DNA of 64,000 nt from Lactococcus hircilactis (GTDB lineage Bacteria; Bacillota; Bacilli; Lactobacillales; Streptococcaceae): NCBI RefSeq assembly GCF_009601015.1, contig NZ_WITJ01000005.1:1-64000 (forward strand). The letters run 5' to 3'. A program made the position numbers and the translations under genes. The number at the start of each line of letters is the position of its first letter. The first letter of the stretch is position 1. Under the pieces are notes generated by a model, which ran no database searches, was not told the DNA's origin, and was given only the letters and a program-made list of their open reading frames with translations. Shown here in pieces: positions 1-7,674 of this stretch.

Positions 1-198
1 CAATTGGTGCTTAGCTTTAAGCGTTTCACTAAAATGCAGTACGCCCCAGAGGTAACAAGCGATAACTAAGCAATCTGATGTTGCGAGATGGACGTTCTTT
101 CGGTTTTGAACCTCAAGGGGAACACTCGTTTGATAAAGCGTCTCAATGGTTGTCAGTAAATAAACAAAAACTTTTGGAAGTGTGCTATTATAAGTCAT
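1..198 (-). mobile_element. IS982-like transposase, N-terminal part (runs off left edge)
   Basis: Reading the minus strand from the ATG at 198 gives 66 codons open to the window edge. The translation contains RKNVHLATSDCLVIACYLWG and then SETLKAKHQL, the style of N-terminal region I associate with IS982-family DDE transposases, in which a conserved 'ATSD..VI..YLWGVLH' stretch precedes the catalytic core. The catalytic residues lie outside the window, so intactness cannot be judged. A strong hairpin sits immediately upstream. No terminal inverted repeat or target duplication could be recognised. The family call is from memory of the motif, not from a search. Confidence 0.6.
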
Positions 199-254
199 AT
201 AAGTCGTGCGCTTTCTAATGCTTAGTGGTTTAAGATTAGGATAGCACGACTTAT
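199..254. repeat. Long inverted repeat directly upstream of the transposase start
   Basis: Arms 199-209 (ATAAGTCGTGC) and 244-254 (GCACGACTTAT) are perfect complements. Inside them CTAAT (215-219) pairs with ATTAG (235-239) and CTTA (221-224) with TAAG (231-234), giving one extended hairpin ending one base before the transposase ATG. Such hairpins near IS ends often block translation of read-through transcripts; that role here is inference. It could also be part of the element's end. Confidence 0.55.
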
Positions 255-308
255 TTATTTTCCAATGAAATTAACTAGCAATTCGGGTTTTGCTATTGTT
301 TCAGGCAT

Positions 309-758
309 TTAATGTTCCTCCTTTTCTTGTTCTAAAATTGACAGGCTCATCTTTAAAAAGAGGGCCCAATCTTCGATAAATTGTTGCGTTCTTTCTTCTC
401 CCATCGCCTTAAATACGTTTGAGATGCGAGTGATGATCCGCGTGCGTCGTTCTTTTGTTTCTCTTCGTCCTTTATCCGTCAGAAAAACTAAGATTTTTCT
501 ACGGTCTTCTCTTGAAATTTCTCTTGAAATCATTCCTTTTCCTTCAAGACTGTTGAGGATACTTGCAACACGTGCGGTACTTGTTCCAATGTATTTCGCA
601 ATATCACTCGGGACGATCAAAGCGCCAGCATTTTTGTATAAATAAACCAAAACAAGTGGTTCACCTTGTGAATTTTCATTGAGCTTTAGTAAGACTTTTT
701 TCGCGTCTTTTTGCTTCATACATGAGAAAAAATCCTCCGCTGCTTTTGTATAATCCAT
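309..758 (-). CDS. MarR-family transcriptional regulator
   Basis: A 149-residue protein with a typical MarR winged helix: an N-terminal helix, then a DNA-binding region around residues 35-100 containing 'PSDIAKYIGTSTARVASILN' followed by a basic wing (ISREDRRKILVFLTDKG), and a C-terminal dimerisation helix. The 'D-R-R' wing motif is diagnostic of the family. The ATG at 758 follows AAAGGAAA at good spacing. It stands alone between the transposase fragment and a lysozyme gene, so its target is not evident. The effector is unknown. The promoter region (about 775-830, minus) holds a TAAC-ACC-GTTA element that might be an autoregulatory site; this is only a suggestion. Confidence 0.85.
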   Translation of the reverse strand: MDYTKAAEDFFSCMKQKDAKKVLLKLNENSQGEPLVLVYLYKNAGALIVPSDIAKYIGTSTARVASILNSLEGKGMISREISREDRRKILVFLTDKGRRETKERRTRIITRISNVFKAMGEERTQQFIEDWALFLKMSLSILEQEKEEH

Positions 759-871
759 GCGTTTCCTTTCTGAAAAAAATAGTTTTTCGCTAACCTCATT
801 TTATTGCTAACGGTGTTACTTGTTATATCCTACTCCTTTCTTTGGGGATTGTCAATCATTTAAAACATTTT

Positions 872-900
872 TTTGAAAAAAAAAAGGAAATTATCCTTTT
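872..900 (-). terminator. Intrinsic terminator overlapping the end of the GH25 gene
   Basis: On the minus strand AAAAGGA (900-894) and TCCTTTT (888-882) form a 7-bp stem around a short A/T loop, followed by a long run of T. The stem contains the stop codon of the lysozyme gene. Confidence 0.65.
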
Positions 901-1700
901 CCTTTAAATAATTCGCGATAAGCTTCTGGTGTTCGGATAAAATTTAAATCTACATCTCCTGAATACCCACTGATTTTGCCACGACTGGTGTATTGTTGCA
1001 TGAGATAATTCAAGTTCGTTTTAGGAGAAGCATCCCAAGTCCCTGTATTTCTACCATAATCCGCCATCCAGATGGCATTAAATTTACTTGTATTAATTTT
1101 ATTTTCTGTGATGAACCAGTCTTGTGCGTAAATGCCAATTTTTTTAGCGCCAAGTTTTGAGAGCTCTGATCGAAATGCTTCAATGCCGACGTTCATGTTG
1201 GGCATATTTGTTTCTTCAACATCTAGCCAATAATAAGTTGGGGCATATTTTTTCGCATGTAGGTAAAATTGTTGCGCTTGTTTTTTCATTTGAGCCACTG
1301 TTTTTCCAGAAACATAAGCATAAACAGCAACAGGCACATCTCTTTTTTTAAAGGCACTCAAGTGAGCGCCATAATACTTATCCTCCCCCGATGCTTTGGC
1401 GGATCCGTCTCCTTTTCCTGGTGTTGCTTCAACGCGAATCACCGCTCCAATCACTTGTTTTGAGAGGAGGTCATAGTTAATCTGATCTGGCGGTTGCCAG
1501 CCTGAAAGATCAATGACGGGTTTATTGAGATTAGTGGTCGGTTTATTTTCTTTTGTTGGGGATTGATTTTTTTGTATTGTACTTTTAATTGGATCAAGAG
1601 TAAAATCGGGTGAAAATCTTGTCATTCCTAAAAGAATGAGCATTCCAATCATTGCACATGTGAAAAAAATCGCACTTAACGCATTTAATTTTCGCCTCAT
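891..1700 (-). CDS. GH25 lysozyme (muramidase) with N-terminal membrane anchor
   Basis: 269 residues. Residues about 9-27 form one hydrophobic segment after a short basic N-terminus, so the enzyme is probably membrane-anchored or secreted. A Pro/Lys/Asn-rich linker (about 40-60) leads to the GH25 domain. It begins at 'VIDLSGWQ' (Asp64) and carries the 'YYWLDVEE' strand (Asp160, Glu162), the acidic residues expected at a GH25 active site cutting the MurNAc-GlcNAc bond of peptidoglycan. There are no C-terminal choline- or LysM-type binding repeats. The ATG at 1700 has only a weak ribosome site (AAGAAAA). It follows hemW in the same direction with a 60-bp gap. Role in wall turnover is inferred. 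Confidence 0.85.
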   Translation of the reverse strand: MRRKLNALSAIFFTCAMIGMLILLGMTRFSPDFTLDPIKSTIQKNQSPTKENKPTTNLNKPVIDLSGWQPPDQINYDLLSKQVIGAVIRVEATPGKGDGSAKASGEDKYYGAHLSAFKKRDVPVAVYAYVSGKTVAQMKKQAQQFYLHAKKYAPTYYWLDVEETNMPNMNVGIEAFRSELSKLGAKKIGIYAQDWFITENKINTSKFNAIWMADYGRNTGTWDASPKTNLNYLMQQYTSRGKISGYSGDVDLNFIRTPEAYRELFKGKG

Positions 1701-1762
1701 TATTGTTTTCTTCGTTTCTTTTTATCAATTTTTTTGAAATCTATTGTATCAAATTTTGATGC

Positions 1763-2911
1763 TTATTCAAAATCTTCTGCAAGTAAAAACTCAGCAAACA
1801 CTTCATTTCCGAGCTCAAAACCTTGATTTGTGAGTCGGATTGTTTTTTCATCATCTACTAATAAACCACGTTTGATGTATTTTCTCACCACATCACCATA
1901 CAATTCATCAAAATTGCGATGGAACTTTTCTTCAAATCTTTGAACATTGACGCCTGTTTTTTTACGTAATCCAAGAAACATTTCTTCTTCAATTTTTTCT
2001 TTTTGAGTCAATCGTTCTTCGTGGACGCGTTTATTTTTTGCTTCAATGTAGTGATGAATGGGACCATGATTTTTATACCGGATGCCGTCTAAATACCCGC
2101 TTGCTCCAGCTCCGATTCCGTAATACTCTGCATTGTCCCAATAAGTGAGATTGTGTTGGCTTTCAAATCCTGGTTTCCCAAAATTCGAAACTTCATAATG
2201 ATTATAGCCTTTTTTACTTAAAGTATCAACGATATACTCATACATGTCGGCATTTTTATCCTCATTCGGCAGTTTTAGCATCCCTTTGCGTTGGCGATTC
2301 ATAAAAATCGTGTGATCTTCTAAGATTAAACTGTAAAGCGCAACGTGTGGAAGATCAAGCGCTAAAAGCTGCTTGAGATCTTCTTTTACCATACTCATCG
2401 TTTGTGTGGGAAGGGCATAAATCAAATCAATCGTGATATTTTTAAATCCCGCGTTTCGGAGCTTTTGTATGGCTTCATAGACTTGTGCTTGCGTGTGCGT
2501 TCGTCCAATTTTCTTTAAAAGGCGATCATTAAAGGTCTGAACACCAAGTGAGATGCGGTTGACTGGGGATTGTGCTAGGACTTCAATCATTTCGTCGGTC
2601 AAATCTCCTGGATTTGCTTCGACAGTAAATTCTGTCAGTACTGACAGATCAAGCGAAGCTGTCAGCGCTGACAATAATTTTTTCATTTGCTGAGCACTCA
2701 GTGCAGTCGGCGTTCCTCCACCAATATAAAGCGTTTTGAGCGTTTTAATTTGGTAAGTCCGGTATTGTTCAATCACTGCGTCCAGATATTCCTCTACGGG
2801 CTGACCTTCAAGAAGGACTTTTGCAAAGTCACAATAATAACAGATCTGTGAACAAAATGGAATATGAACATAGGCAGCTTTGGGATGATTCAAATCAATT
2901 TCTTCTTTCAT
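1763..2911 (-). CDS. hemW: HemW-like radical SAM protein (former 'oxygen-independent coproporphyrinogen III oxidase')
   Basis: 382 residues. Near the N-terminus 'HIPFCSQICYYCDF' supplies the radical SAM CxxxCxxC motif (Cys20, Cys24, Cys27), followed by 'YIGGGTPTAL', the SAM-binding glycine stretch. The cysteine arrangement and length match HemW, a haem-binding chaperone related to but distinct from HemN. The C-terminal winged-helix part is present. Two copies of the TGTCA-N4-TGACA palindrome lie in the gene (2632 and 2660), encoding LSVLT and LSALT only a few residues apart. The start abuts the stop of the upstream membrane protein gene, so the two are probably co-transcribed and coupled; there is no strong Shine-Dalgarno site. 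Confidence 0.88.
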   Translation of the reverse strand: MKEEIDLNHPKAAYVHIPFCSQICYYCDFAKVLLEGQPVEEYLDAVIEQYRTYQIKTLKTLYIGGGTPTALSAQQMKKLLSALTASLDLSVLTEFTVEANPGDLTDEMIEVLAQSPVNRISLGVQTFNDRLLKKIGRTHTQAQVYEAIQKLRNAGFKNITIDLIYALPTQTMSMVKEDLKQLLALDLPHVALYSLILEDHTIFMNRQRKGMLKLPNEDKNADMYEYIVDTLSKKGYNHYEVSNFGKPGFESQHNLTYWDNAEYYGIGAGASGYLDGIRYKNHGPIHHYIEAKNKRVHEERLTQKEKIEEEMFLGLRKKTGVNVQRFEEKFHRNFDELYGDVVRKYIKRGLLVDDEKTIRLTNQGFELGNEVFAEFLLAEDFE

Positions 2912-3496
2912 TTATGATGCTTTTTTTGCAACCTGAAATTTCCGTGTTTCAAATAACAAACAAAAACTGAGTCCTAGTCCGATGAGATAGAGTGGAAAAG
3001 CAATTTCTACAAAACTCCAAGCTTTGATTTCTGTGAAGCTTGCAGCTGCTGAGAGAGCTGAACCAAGATAGAGCCATCCATTTTCTGTTTCCGGAAATCT
3101 CCATCCTTTCACAAGTGTCGGAAGAGCTGCTAATGCATCTGCACTTAAGGATAAGAAAATCGCGACATTCGCATCTTGAGTTAATGCCCAAGCAATGAGC
3201 GCCAAAATCGAACAGCCGCCACAAAGCAAATCAAAAACTGTGACTTTCCAGTAAGCGGATGGATTAAAAAAAGATGCGAAAAAGATAAGAAGAGGACCTA
3301 AACCTGATGCAAAAACTGGTAACGTAGCCCATGAAACACCCGCAGAAAATGATGCAAAAGCACTGATTAATGGTGCAACAGCCCAGATGAGCCATGTAAC
3401 TTTATTGGGTTTTACACTTCCTTTTAACGTGGCAAATAAATAAAGCCCTGAAAACCCCAACGCAACAAGTGCTCCAACAACGACAATCCAATGCAA
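2912..3496 (-). CDS. Uncharacterised polytopic membrane protein
   Basis: 194 residues, nearly all hydrophobic, with about six to seven predicted membrane segments. The motif 'KPNKVTWLIWAVAPL' (about residues 29-45) recalls the N/P-W turn seen in PQ-loop-type membrane proteins, but I do not recognise the family with confidence. Translation probably starts at a TTG at 3496, eight bases after AAGGAGGA. It directly precedes hemW with no gap, so the two likely form an operon. A TGTCAGTACTGACA palindrome lies just upstream at 3513-3526. Function unknown. Confidence 0.7.
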   Translation of the reverse strand: MHWIVVVGALVALGFSGLYLFATLKGSVKPNKVTWLIWAVAPLISAFASFSAGVSWATLPVFASGLGPLLIFFASFFNPSAYWKVTVFDLLCGGCSILALIAWALTQDANVAIFLSLSADALAALPTLVKGWRFPETENGWLYLGSALSAAASFTEIKAWSFVEIAFPLYLIGLGLSFCLLFETRKFQVAKKAS

Positions 3497-3512
3497 TGTT
3501 CTTCCTCCTTTT

Positions 3513-3526
3513 TGTCAGTACTGACA
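3513..3526. repeat. TGTCAGTACTGACA palindrome (intergenic)
   Basis: One of about 27 near-identical copies in the window, here between the start of the membrane protein gene and the end of the Ntn hydrolase gene. On the minus strand it lies between -10/-35 territory and the ribosome site, not in a terminator position with a T run. Arms are extended by T/A pairs on both sides. Confidence 0.9.
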
Positions 3527-3668
3527 AAATTACTTTTATTTAAAATCCAGTCCAAAACTGAATTTTAAAACACAAAATAAAATGGAAGCGCTCAGTTCAT
3601 GAGAAACTACCATTTTTGACCTTATTTATATTGTAGCACAGACTGTCCATTTCTTCAACTATATCTTT

Positions 3669-4565
3669 TCAATCCATCAGAAATGAAAAGCGTTGAATTG
3701 AAAAATCCTGATAGGCTTGAAAATAAAGACTGCAGCTCGAAAGATCCACTGCTGCGCGATAAATTGTGTACGTATCAGATCTACCGTCTGATTTCGGAGT
3801 GGTCACACTGTTTAAAATATGCCACGTTTCAATCACATTTTGAACTTCATCTTTTGGTGTGACGGCACGTTCTTTAAGCACTGTCGCCCTCACAAAACGA
3901 CTGGTTGGCGTAAATCCACCTGGCATCACTGTTTTTCCAGAAAATTGTCCATCTGAAATCTGATTAAGCCCCCTTTTTTCTGATGTAAGCGTCAAATAAG
4001 GCGTGAGTTTTTCAATTTCTCGCTCCAGTTTTGGTGCATTTGTGACGACGCCAATCGGATTTTCTTTGACTATAAACGTCTGATTGATTGGCTCAATGGA
4101 GATCATGCGTCCCGTGCGATCCGTTGCAGAAAAATGCAAATCATTTCTTCCAAATTTAAAATCCGAAAAATCATCCGTCATTAACTGAAGAAAATCAAGT
4201 TGCTTGATCAAATCTGCTACAGACCGACATTTTCCAAGTGCCCACAGTACAAATTCAAACGGAGCAATCGCTAAATGATTTGGTTTTTTTGTCAGCTGAT
4301 AACTGGACGCATTTGAAAAAGTGAGTTTTTGGACAGACAGTCCATATTCATTTACTCCATCAGAGAGATCGACGCTGCCGTCATCAAGATTTTTTCCCAC
4401 GCCTAAAATTGCATAAGTATTTTGTATTTTTTGTTGATCATAAACGGTTTTCCACTGATAATTTTTGGGGAGCCTGAGTGGATTTGGACGATACTCATGC
4501 CAATCCATCGTTCTTGCAAATAAAATGCTCCCATCGCTTGCCTTCATTTGAATAGATGTACACAT
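3669..4565 (-). CDS. Choloylglycine hydrolase / penicillin acylase family (Ntn hydrolase)
   Basis: 298 residues beginning Met-Cys-Thr-Ser. In this N-terminal nucleophile family Met is removed and Cys2 becomes the nucleophile; 'FARTMDWH' near residue 20 and 'GVNEYGLSVQKLTF' near 75 also fit. Members hydrolyse bile-salt amides, penicillin V or N-acyl homoserine lactones; substrate cannot be told here. An in-frame GTG lies one codon upstream, but the Met-Cys start is needed for the nucleophile. There is no Shine-Dalgarno sequence: a TATAAT box sits so that transcription should begin at the A of this ATG (leaderless). It follows an unexplained 265-bp gap and is a single-gene unit. Confidence 0.85.
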   Translation of the reverse strand: MCTSIQMKASDGSILFARTMDWHEYRPNPLRLPKNYQWKTVYDQQKIQNTYAILGVGKNLDDGSVDLSDGVNEYGLSVQKLTFSNASSYQLTKKPNHLAIAPFEFVLWALGKCRSVADLIKQLDFLQLMTDDFSDFKFGRNDLHFSATDRTGRMISIEPINQTFIVKENPIGVVTNAPKLEREIEKLTPYLTLTSEKRGLNQISDGQFSGKTVMPGGFTPTSRFVRATVLKERAVTPKDEVQNVIETWHILNSVTTPKSDGRSDTYTIYRAAVDLSSCSLYFQAYQDFSIQRFSFLMD

Positions 4566-4571
4566 CACTCG

Positions 4572-4580
4572 ATTATATCA
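4572..4580 (-). promoter_or_regulatory. Extended -10 promoter giving a probable leaderless mRNA
   Basis: On the minus strand TGATATAAT is followed by six bases and then ATG. With the usual distance from the -10 box the first transcribed base is the A of the start codon at 4565. No consensus -35 is seen at 17 bp. Confidence 0.55.
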
Positions 4581-4614
4581 TACTTTTTCTCGCTACAAGA
4601 AGTATTGCTCTATA

Positions 4615-4651
4615 AATCCCACAAAATTGGGCGGTAAGCCTTTGTGGGATT
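4615..4651. repeat. Perfect 11-bp inverted repeat in an intergenic gap
   Basis: AATCCCACAAA (4615-4625) and TTTGTGGGATT (4641-4651) are perfect complements, and GGC/GCC inside extends the hairpin. Neither strand has a clear T run after it, so a terminator is doubtful. The rest of the 4566-4830 gap shows nothing I recognise. Confidence 0.6.
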
Positions 4652-4830
4652 CACTTGTAAAATCGTAAGCCTGCGCATTAATTTATTTGTCAATTCTATT
4701 GCTCACACAGCTTTGAAGAATCATTTATTTGCACGATTTCAAAAATTGCTACGTGGGTGCAGTGACGGATCATTTTTAGATGCACACTTAACGCAATAAA
4801 CCCACTTTCTCACGTCTCGTCTGGACTTTT

Positions 4831-5616
4831 TTACGATCCAGCGCTTTCGTAGGCTTGAATTCCACGATTCCAAAGAAGTAAAGCCAAAATCATAGCGATG
4901 ATGGAAACGATTATCAGCCCACCGATATTGAACAAAGAATTATTTCCCGTCAAAAAATAATGCGCGGGATAGTAGGCGGTGAAGGCAAAGGGAATGATAA
5001 AACTGACAATAAAACGCACGCCGCGGTTGAAAATCGTGAGCGGATACTGGGTGAAATTATTCATCGAATAAACCAGATAAGTCACGGAATTCGACTGTTT
5101 GAGCCAGAAAGCAACGCTTGAAGCGGCAATTTTGATAGCAGTATAAATGAGTGTCGCAAAAGGAATGCTGATGATAAATAAAAGTATCTTTGTCGCTGTC
5201 CAGTCAACACTTGCACTACTTGTGATGAGCAATGCAATCCCGATAATGAGCTCGCCCAGCGCATCGAGCTGGAAAACTTCCATCATCACATGGAGTAATG
5301 GGTTCATGGGGCGTGTCATGTATTTGTCAAAATCGCCTTTATACACTAAGCGCTGCCCGACTGCCCAGAGATTGTCGGTTAGCAAATGGTCAATGCCGCG
5401 CGGAATCAGCGCAAAACCGTAAATGAAATAAATCTGTGAGAGTGTCCAGCCGTGCAGAGACGGAATTTTGCTCATCAAAACACCGATGAAAAGGAGCGAG
5501 AGTCCTTGGCTCAGCGAAAATCCGATGAGTCCTGTGATGAAATCTGCCTTGTACTCCATGAGTTGCTTGAAATATTGCTTGATAAAGACGCGTTCAAGTC
5601 TGAAAAGTCTTTTCAT
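4831..5616 (-). CDS. ABC-2 type transporter permease (second permease of the cluster)
   Basis: 261 residues with about six membrane segments and a cytoplasmic start 'MKRLFRLERVFIKQYFKQLMEYKADF'. This matches the integral-membrane subunit of ABC-2 exporters of the type that pair two different permeases with one ATPase (COG4587/COG3694/COG4586-like sets, from memory). The ATG at 5616 follows AAGGAGG. It is the last gene of a three-gene operon, six bases after the previous permease. The substrate is unknown; related sets are annotated as multidrug or antimicrobial exporters without proof. Confidence 0.8.
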   Translation of the reverse strand: MKRLFRLERVFIKQYFKQLMEYKADFITGLIGFSLSQGLSLLFIGVLMSKIPSLHGWTLSQIYFIYGFALIPRGIDHLLTDNLWAVGQRLVYKGDFDKYMTRPMNPLLHVMMEVFQLDALGELIIGIALLITSSASVDWTATKILLFIISIPFATLIYTAIKIAASSVAFWLKQSNSVTYLVYSMNNFTQYPLTIFNRGVRFIVSFIIPFAFTAYYPAHYFLTGNNSLFNIGGLIIVSIIAMILALLLWNRGIQAYESAGS

Positions 5617-5622
5617 ATCAGA

Positions 5623-6447
5623 TTAACCTCCTTGCACGGTCAAATGACCAATCACAGCCCGCCAGATGATTTTTGACAGAACATAGAAAAAGATTGCCCA
5701 AAAAGCCTGTATGACAAATGCAATCAGGAGCTGATGCGGATTGTAACGGCCGAGATAAATCATAATCGGAGTGTAAATCAGTGATGCAAAGGGCAAAAAT
5801 GAGAAAATACTGGCGACAAGTGGCGGGAAAAATGCCAGCGGAATGAGCGTCCCTGAGAAAAAATTAACAATCGTGCTTTTCATGTTATTTGCACCCCAGA
5901 GATTCTGAAAAATGAACGCCGTGAAACCAAAACACAAGTCAAAATAATAGCTGATGAGATAGCTAAGGAGACTACTCAAAACAAAAAGTGCGAAATTTCC
6001 AAGATGAAATGCAAGAACTTGCGGATGCGTCAGCTGAAAAGTCACAATCCCACCTAGTAGAATGACGGTCATAAAGCCAACTTGCAGGAGTTTTGAACCG
6101 ATTTCCTCGAAAAAGTAGGTCAGCGAGTAATTGACTGGCTTTAGCAAACGCATCGCAATCGACCCATCTTTGATTTCTTGCCCGATATTTCCACTTGCAT
6201 AAGAGGCTGTCAGCGTTGCGAGATAAAAGCTGAGAAAAACGTAAATAATCATCTCAGGCAAGGTAAAACCGCCAAGATTTGGGCTGGTACTGCTTGAAAA
6301 TACTGCACGCCAGAGAAAATAAGCAACCAGCGCAAAGGTTGCATCAGCGAGTCTGTAAATCAAAAAATTCCCTTGATAGGCGAGGACTTCTTGGTAACCC
6401 GCACGAAAAAAAGGCAGATAAGTCCTGAAATTAGAGAGTTTTGGCAT
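5623..6447 (-). CDS. ABC-2 type transporter permease (first permease of the cluster)
   Basis: 274 residues starting 'MPKLSNFRTYLPFFRAGYQEVLAYQGNFLIYR', a soluble N-terminal helix followed by about six membrane segments; the motif 'EIKDGSIAMRLLKPVNYSL' between segments is typical of this permease type. I place the start at 6447, behind AAAGGAGGAGC, so the gene overlaps the ATPase gene by 17 bases. A longer open frame extends to 6549 but has no ribosome site. The tight overlap suggests translational coupling and a heterodimeric permease with the downstream gene product. Confidence 0.82.
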   Translation of the reverse strand: MPKLSNFRTYLPFFRAGYQEVLAYQGNFLIYRLADATFALVAYFLWRAVFSSSTSPNLGGFTLPEMIIYVFLSFYLATLTASYASGNIGQEIKDGSIAMRLLKPVNYSLTYFFEEIGSKLLQVGFMTVILLGGIVTFQLTHPQVLAFHLGNFALFVLSSLLSYLISYYFDLCFGFTAFIFQNLWGANNMKSTIVNFFSGTLIPLAFFPPLVASIFSFLPFASLIYTPIMIYLGRYNPHQLLIAFVIQAFWAIFFYVLSKIIWRAVIGHLTVQGG

Positions 6448-7447
6448 CTGAAAGCTCCTCCTTTCTGAAGAACCTGCGAATGATGTCCTCAATATCCGCA
6501 CCTGTGACAGACACATCTTTGACAGGTGCGACAGCGAGCGCTTGGGCAATCAGCTCTGGTGCAGTGATTTGGCTGCTGTCAAATTTGACAGAAACCGTGA
6601 GGTCATTTTGTTCGATTTTGACAAGTTTGTCAGGGATTTTGTCAAATCTGACAGGGATATTTTCTGACAATTCAATCGTCAGCGTGTGTGTTTTTCCGTA
6701 TTTTTCTTTCAATTTTTTGACAGAACCGTCAAAAATCGCAGCACCTTTGTCAATCATGAAAATCCGGTCGCTCAGCAATTCAATATCGTTCAAATCGTGC
6801 GTCGTCAGGATAATCGTCGTCTGTTCTTCCGCATTTATCTGCTGAATTGCCTGACGAATATTGTCCTTGACCGCAACATCAAGCCCAATCGTGGGTTCAT
6901 CGAGAAACAAGACTTTTGGAGAATGCAAAAGACTTGCCGCAATATCTGCGCGCATCCGCTGACCGAGTGAGAGCGTGCGCACAGGGTCTTTGATGAAATC
7001 TTGTAAATCTAGCACTTCATTCAAAAATTCCATGCGCTTTTGATACTGCGCATCTGGCACTCTGTAAATTTCTTTTAGCACACCATAAGTCTCTGACAGC
7101 GGCAAATCCCACCAAAGCTGCGTGCGCTGTCCGAAAACGACACCAATGTCGCGGACATAATTTTTACGGTCTTTCTGCGGAATTTTACCGTTGATTTGAC
7201 AAAAGCCTGATGTTGGCGTGAGAATGCCTGTCAACATCTTAATTGTCGTTGATTTTCCTGCGCCATTTGGCCCAATAAAGCCTAAAATCTCGCCTTTTGG
7301 CACTTCAAATGTCAAATCCTTGACCGCTTCGAAAATCTCAAATTTCGGGTGAAAAAGCGATTTGACAGAGCCTGTCAGCCCTGACTGTTTCACAGTTTTT
7401 TTGAAATTTTTCTGTAAGTGATTGACTGTAATCATATTTTCAGTCAT
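6431..7447 (-). CDS. ABC transporter ATP-binding subunit (ABC-2 exporter)
   Basis: 338 residues. Walker A 'GPNGAGKST' about residue 60, 'FGQRTQLWWDLP' Q-loop region (the WWDLP form is characteristic of this ATPase group), signature 'LSLGQRMRADIAASL', Walker B 'VLFLDEPTIGLD' and the switch His in 'TTHDL' are all present. A C-terminal extension of about 80 residues follows. The ATG at 7447 is preceded by AAAGGAGC. This gene heads the operon and is preceded by two inverted repeats that look like operators. Inside the 3' half, TGTCA/TGACA words are unusually frequent, including the palindrome CTGTCAAATTTGACAG at 6576-6591. Confidence 0.88.
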   Translation of the reverse strand: MTENMITVNHLQKNFKKTVKQSGLTGSVKSLFHPKFEIFEAVKDLTFEVPKGEILGFIGPNGAGKSTTIKMLTGILTPTSGFCQINGKIPQKDRKNYVRDIGVVFGQRTQLWWDLPLSETYGVLKEIYRVPDAQYQKRMEFLNEVLDLQDFIKDPVRTLSLGQRMRADIAASLLHSPKVLFLDEPTIGLDVAVKDNIRQAIQQINAEEQTTIILTTHDLNDIELLSDRIFMIDKGAAIFDGSVKKLKEKYGKTHTLTIELSENIPVRFDKIPDKLVKIEQNDLTVSVKFDSSQITAPELIAQALAVAPVKDVSVTGADIEDIIRRFFRKEELSDAKTL

Positions 7448-7471
7448 CGTTGCTCCTTTGCTGGTTAGTGT

Positions 7472-7538
7472 TTGTCTTGACAAGTCAAGACAAAACTGAT
7501 AGGCCTAGTCTATCAGCAAATTTTCTGATTATATTATA
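7472..7538 (-). promoter_or_regulatory. ABC operon promoter with two candidate operators
   Basis: On the minus strand two overlapping TATAAT boxes (7538-7528) are followed by CTGATAG-N7-CTATCAG (7516-7496) and then by TTGTCTTGAC-TT-GTCAAGACAA (7493-7472), a perfect 10-bp inverted repeat just before the ribosome site. Their position after the -10 box fits repressor roadblock sites of the TetR/MarR type, but no regulator gene is adjacent. The -35 region is poor. Confidence 0.55.
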
Positions 7539-7623
7539 CCCTAAAATTGGATTTTTTTCTTCTGTGCGATCAAAGAAATCCACCAATCTTCACTTTTTTC
7601 TCTCAAAACTCAGTCCAGATTTT

Positions 7624-7672
7624 CTGTCAGTACTGACAGAAAAAAAAGACACCTTTGTGCCTTTTTGTCAGT
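7624..7672 (-). terminator. tpiA terminator with adjacent TGTCA-N4-TGACA palindrome
   Basis: After the tpiA stop the minus strand has AGGCAC-N4-GTGTCT followed by eight T residues (hairpin 7647-7662), a credible intrinsic terminator. It is followed at 7639-7624 by CTGTCAGTACTGACAG, one of the dispersed palindromes, with A/T arms extending it. Confidence 0.7.
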
Positions 7673-7674
7673 GC

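Noticed and set aside
6431-6845. Plus-strand open frames opposite the ABC ATPase
   Set aside because: Their Ser/Ile-rich translations are typical antisense shadows of an A/T-biased gene with complete ATPase motifs.
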